DNA of 8,376 nucleotides from Brumimicrobium sp964346075. Its GTDB lineage: Bacteria; Bacteroidota; Bacteroidia; Flavobacteriales_D; Crocinitomicaceae. The DNA is taken from positions 1 to 8,376 of the forward strand of contig CAYFTH010000121.1 of the NCBI GenBank assembly GCA_964346075.1. Direction: 5' to 3'. The notes under the pieces are model-generated. The model saw only the letters and a list, made by a program, of their open reading frames with translations. It had not been told where the DNA came from and made no database searches. Made by a program: the position numbers and the translations under genes. Each line of letters opens with the position of its first letter. Positions within the stretch are counted from its first letter, which is position 1. This document shows, in pieces, positions 7,124-8,376 of this stretch.

Positions 7124-8376
7124 ATGGCAAATTATCAAGCTGGTCAACTATTAAAGGATATCAATAATCCTGCTGATCTCCGCAAACTAACGGAGGACGA
7201 ACTTCCTCAGGTTAGTGACGAAGTCAGACAATATATTATTGATGTTATTTCAGAGATTGGAAACTCACATTTTGGTGCGAGTTTAGGTGTTGTTGAATTA
7301 ACAGTAGCACTACATTACGTGTTTGATACTCCTAAAGATCAGTTGGTTTGGGATGTAGGTCATCAAGCCTATGGTCATAAGATTTTGACGGGAAGGAGAA
7401 ATGTTTTTCATACCAATAGAATCAAGGGGGGAATCAGTGGTTTCCCAAAACGCAGTGAAAGTGAGTACGATACGTTCGGCGTAGGGCATTCTTCAACCTC
7501 TATTTCAGGAGCTTTAGGGATGGCAGTGGCCAATCGCTATAAAGGAGAGAAGGATCGTCAACACATTGCTGTTATCGGAGATGGTGCGATGACAGCTGGT
7601 TTAGCTTTTGAAGGATTAAATCACGCTGGTTTTGAAAAAGATGCCAACTTGTTGGTTGTTTTGAATGATAACTGCATGTCGATTGATCCCAACGTTGGAG
7701 CATTAAAAGATTACCTTACGGATATCACGACTTCACACACCTACAATAAAGTTAAAGATGAGGTTTGGAGTATGTTGGGAAAACTATCTAAGTTTGGCCC
7801 CGATGCGCGAACAGTAGTGAGTAAAGTTTCTACTGCGTTAAAAGGCAGCTTGTTGAAACAGTCCAACATGTTCGAGTCTCTGAACTTCCGTTATTTCGGG
7901 CCGGTTGACGGACACGATGTGATCGGATTGAAAAAGATTTTTGAAGATTTAAAAGATATTCCTGGGCCTAAAATATTACACTGTGTAACCAAGAAAGGGA
8001 AAGGATTTAAGTTCTCTGAAGAAGGGAATCCCACGCAATGGCATGCACCAGGTGTTTTTAATAAAGATACGGGTGAAATTGTGAAGATCGTTCCAACATC
8101 TCCGCAGCCTCCGAAGTACCAACAAGTATTTGGACATACAATTGTAGAGTTGGCAGAGGAAAATGATAAGATCATGGGGATTACACCTGCCATGCCTTCT
8201 GGAAGTTCGCTCAATATCATGATGGAAGCAATGCCAGATCGCGCATTTGATGTGGGGATAGCTGAACAACATGCGGTGACGTTCTCAGCAGGTCTTGCTA
8301 CACAAGGGATGATTCCTTTTTGTAATATTTATTCATCTTTTATGCAGCGGGCGTATGATCAGGTGATACATGATGT
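7124..8376 (+). CDS. dxs: 1-deoxy-D-xylulose-5-phosphate synthase, 3'-truncated
   Basis: Dxs is the cytoplasmic thiamine-diphosphate enzyme that condenses pyruvate with glyceraldehyde 3-phosphate to DXP. This is the first step of the MEP isoprenoid pathway and a source for thiamine and pyridoxal. The frame is open from ATG 7124 to the window end: 417 codons of a family norm of about 620-640. The N-terminal TPP-binding domain and the start of the pyrimidine-binding domain are present, and the C-terminal domain is missing. Diagnostic segments are SHFGASLG (48-55, catalytic H49), WDVGHQAYGHKILTGRR (76-92, H80), VGHSSTSIS (120-128), the TPP/Mg motif GDGAMTAG (152-159) running to N181, PVDGHD, and IAEQHAVTF with the general acid/base E381 (E370 in E. 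coli). FQRAYDQV-like SFMQRAYDQV is also present. Numbering through H49 and H80 matches E. coli Dxs, which supports the start. The N-S pair before H49 is unusual, since E. coli has S-G. The gene appears to be transcribed from the adjacent promoter with a very short leader. Confidence 0.97.
   Translation, partial: MANYQAGQLLKDINNPADLRKLTEDELPQVSDEVRQYIIDVISEIGNSHFGASLGVVELTVALHYVFDTPKDQLVWDVGHQAYGHKILTGRRNVFHTNRIKGGISGFPKRSESEYDTFGVGHSSTSISGALGMAVANRYKGEKDRQHIAVIGDGAMTAGLAFEGLNHAGFEKDANLLVVLNDNCMSIDPNVGALKDYLTDITTSHTYNKVKDEVWSMLGKLSKFGPDARTVVSKVSTALKGSLLKQSNMFESLNFRYFGPVDGHDVIGLKKIFEDLKDIPGPKILHCVTKKGKGFKFSEEGNPTQWHAPGVFNKDTGEIVKIVPTSPQPPKYQQVFGHTIVELAEENDKIMGITPAMPSGSSLNIMMEAMPDRAFDVGIAEQHAVTFSAGLATQGMIPFCNIYSSFMQRAYDQVIHD

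Noticed and set aside
7891..8272. Two minus-strand frames antisense to dxs
   Set aside because: The opposite strand encodes unmistakable Dxs sequence; the antisense products look like codon-bias shadows.

Overview
The window looks like a chromosomal stretch of a Bacteroidota bacterium, most likely a member of the Flavobacteriales. Several things point that way. The protein composition is low-GC and rich in K, I, N and Y. Several signal peptides end in A|Q or S|Q. The 1-deoxy-D-xylulose-5-phosphate synthase has a Bacteroidota-style sequence, the FtsE-like ATPase contains FQDFQLL, and an exact Bacteroidota promoter (TTG-N19-TACTTTTG) sits ahead of dxs. I cannot place it to genus.

Layout. Positions 1-1307 hold two tandem, paralogous, secreted small beta-barrel genes on the + strand, 14 bp apart; the first lacks its 5' end. 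They converge, with a 14 bp gap, on a minus-strand FtsE-like ABC ATPase gene (1322-2038) that must use a non-ATG start. A 154 bp divergent intergenic region (2039-2192) separates it from a two-gene + strand operon. That operon encodes a very large secreted TPR protein (about 1031 residues, about 26 repeat units, 2193-5288) and a TonB-receptor-like outer-membrane barrel without a plug domain (5281-7014). Their reading frames overlap by 8 bp or more. A 109 bp intergenic region with a strong predicted promoter then leads into dxs (7124 to the window end, truncated at 3').

How the genes may work together. Apart from dxs, the products belong to the cell envelope. The TPR protein and the barrel are probably partners, with the TPR solenoid in the periplasm as a scaffold for the barrel or its clients. 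The pairing resembles one I recall from other Bacteroidota, but its function is not apparent from sequence. The FtsE-like ATPase would power or regulate an FtsX-type membrane partner that is not in this window. Dxs makes DXP for isoprenoid, and potentially thiamine and pyridoxal, synthesis, and appears to be transcribed on its own. No mobile elements, RNA genes, CRISPR arrays or defence genes were seen. No stretch of 300 bases lacks a gene.
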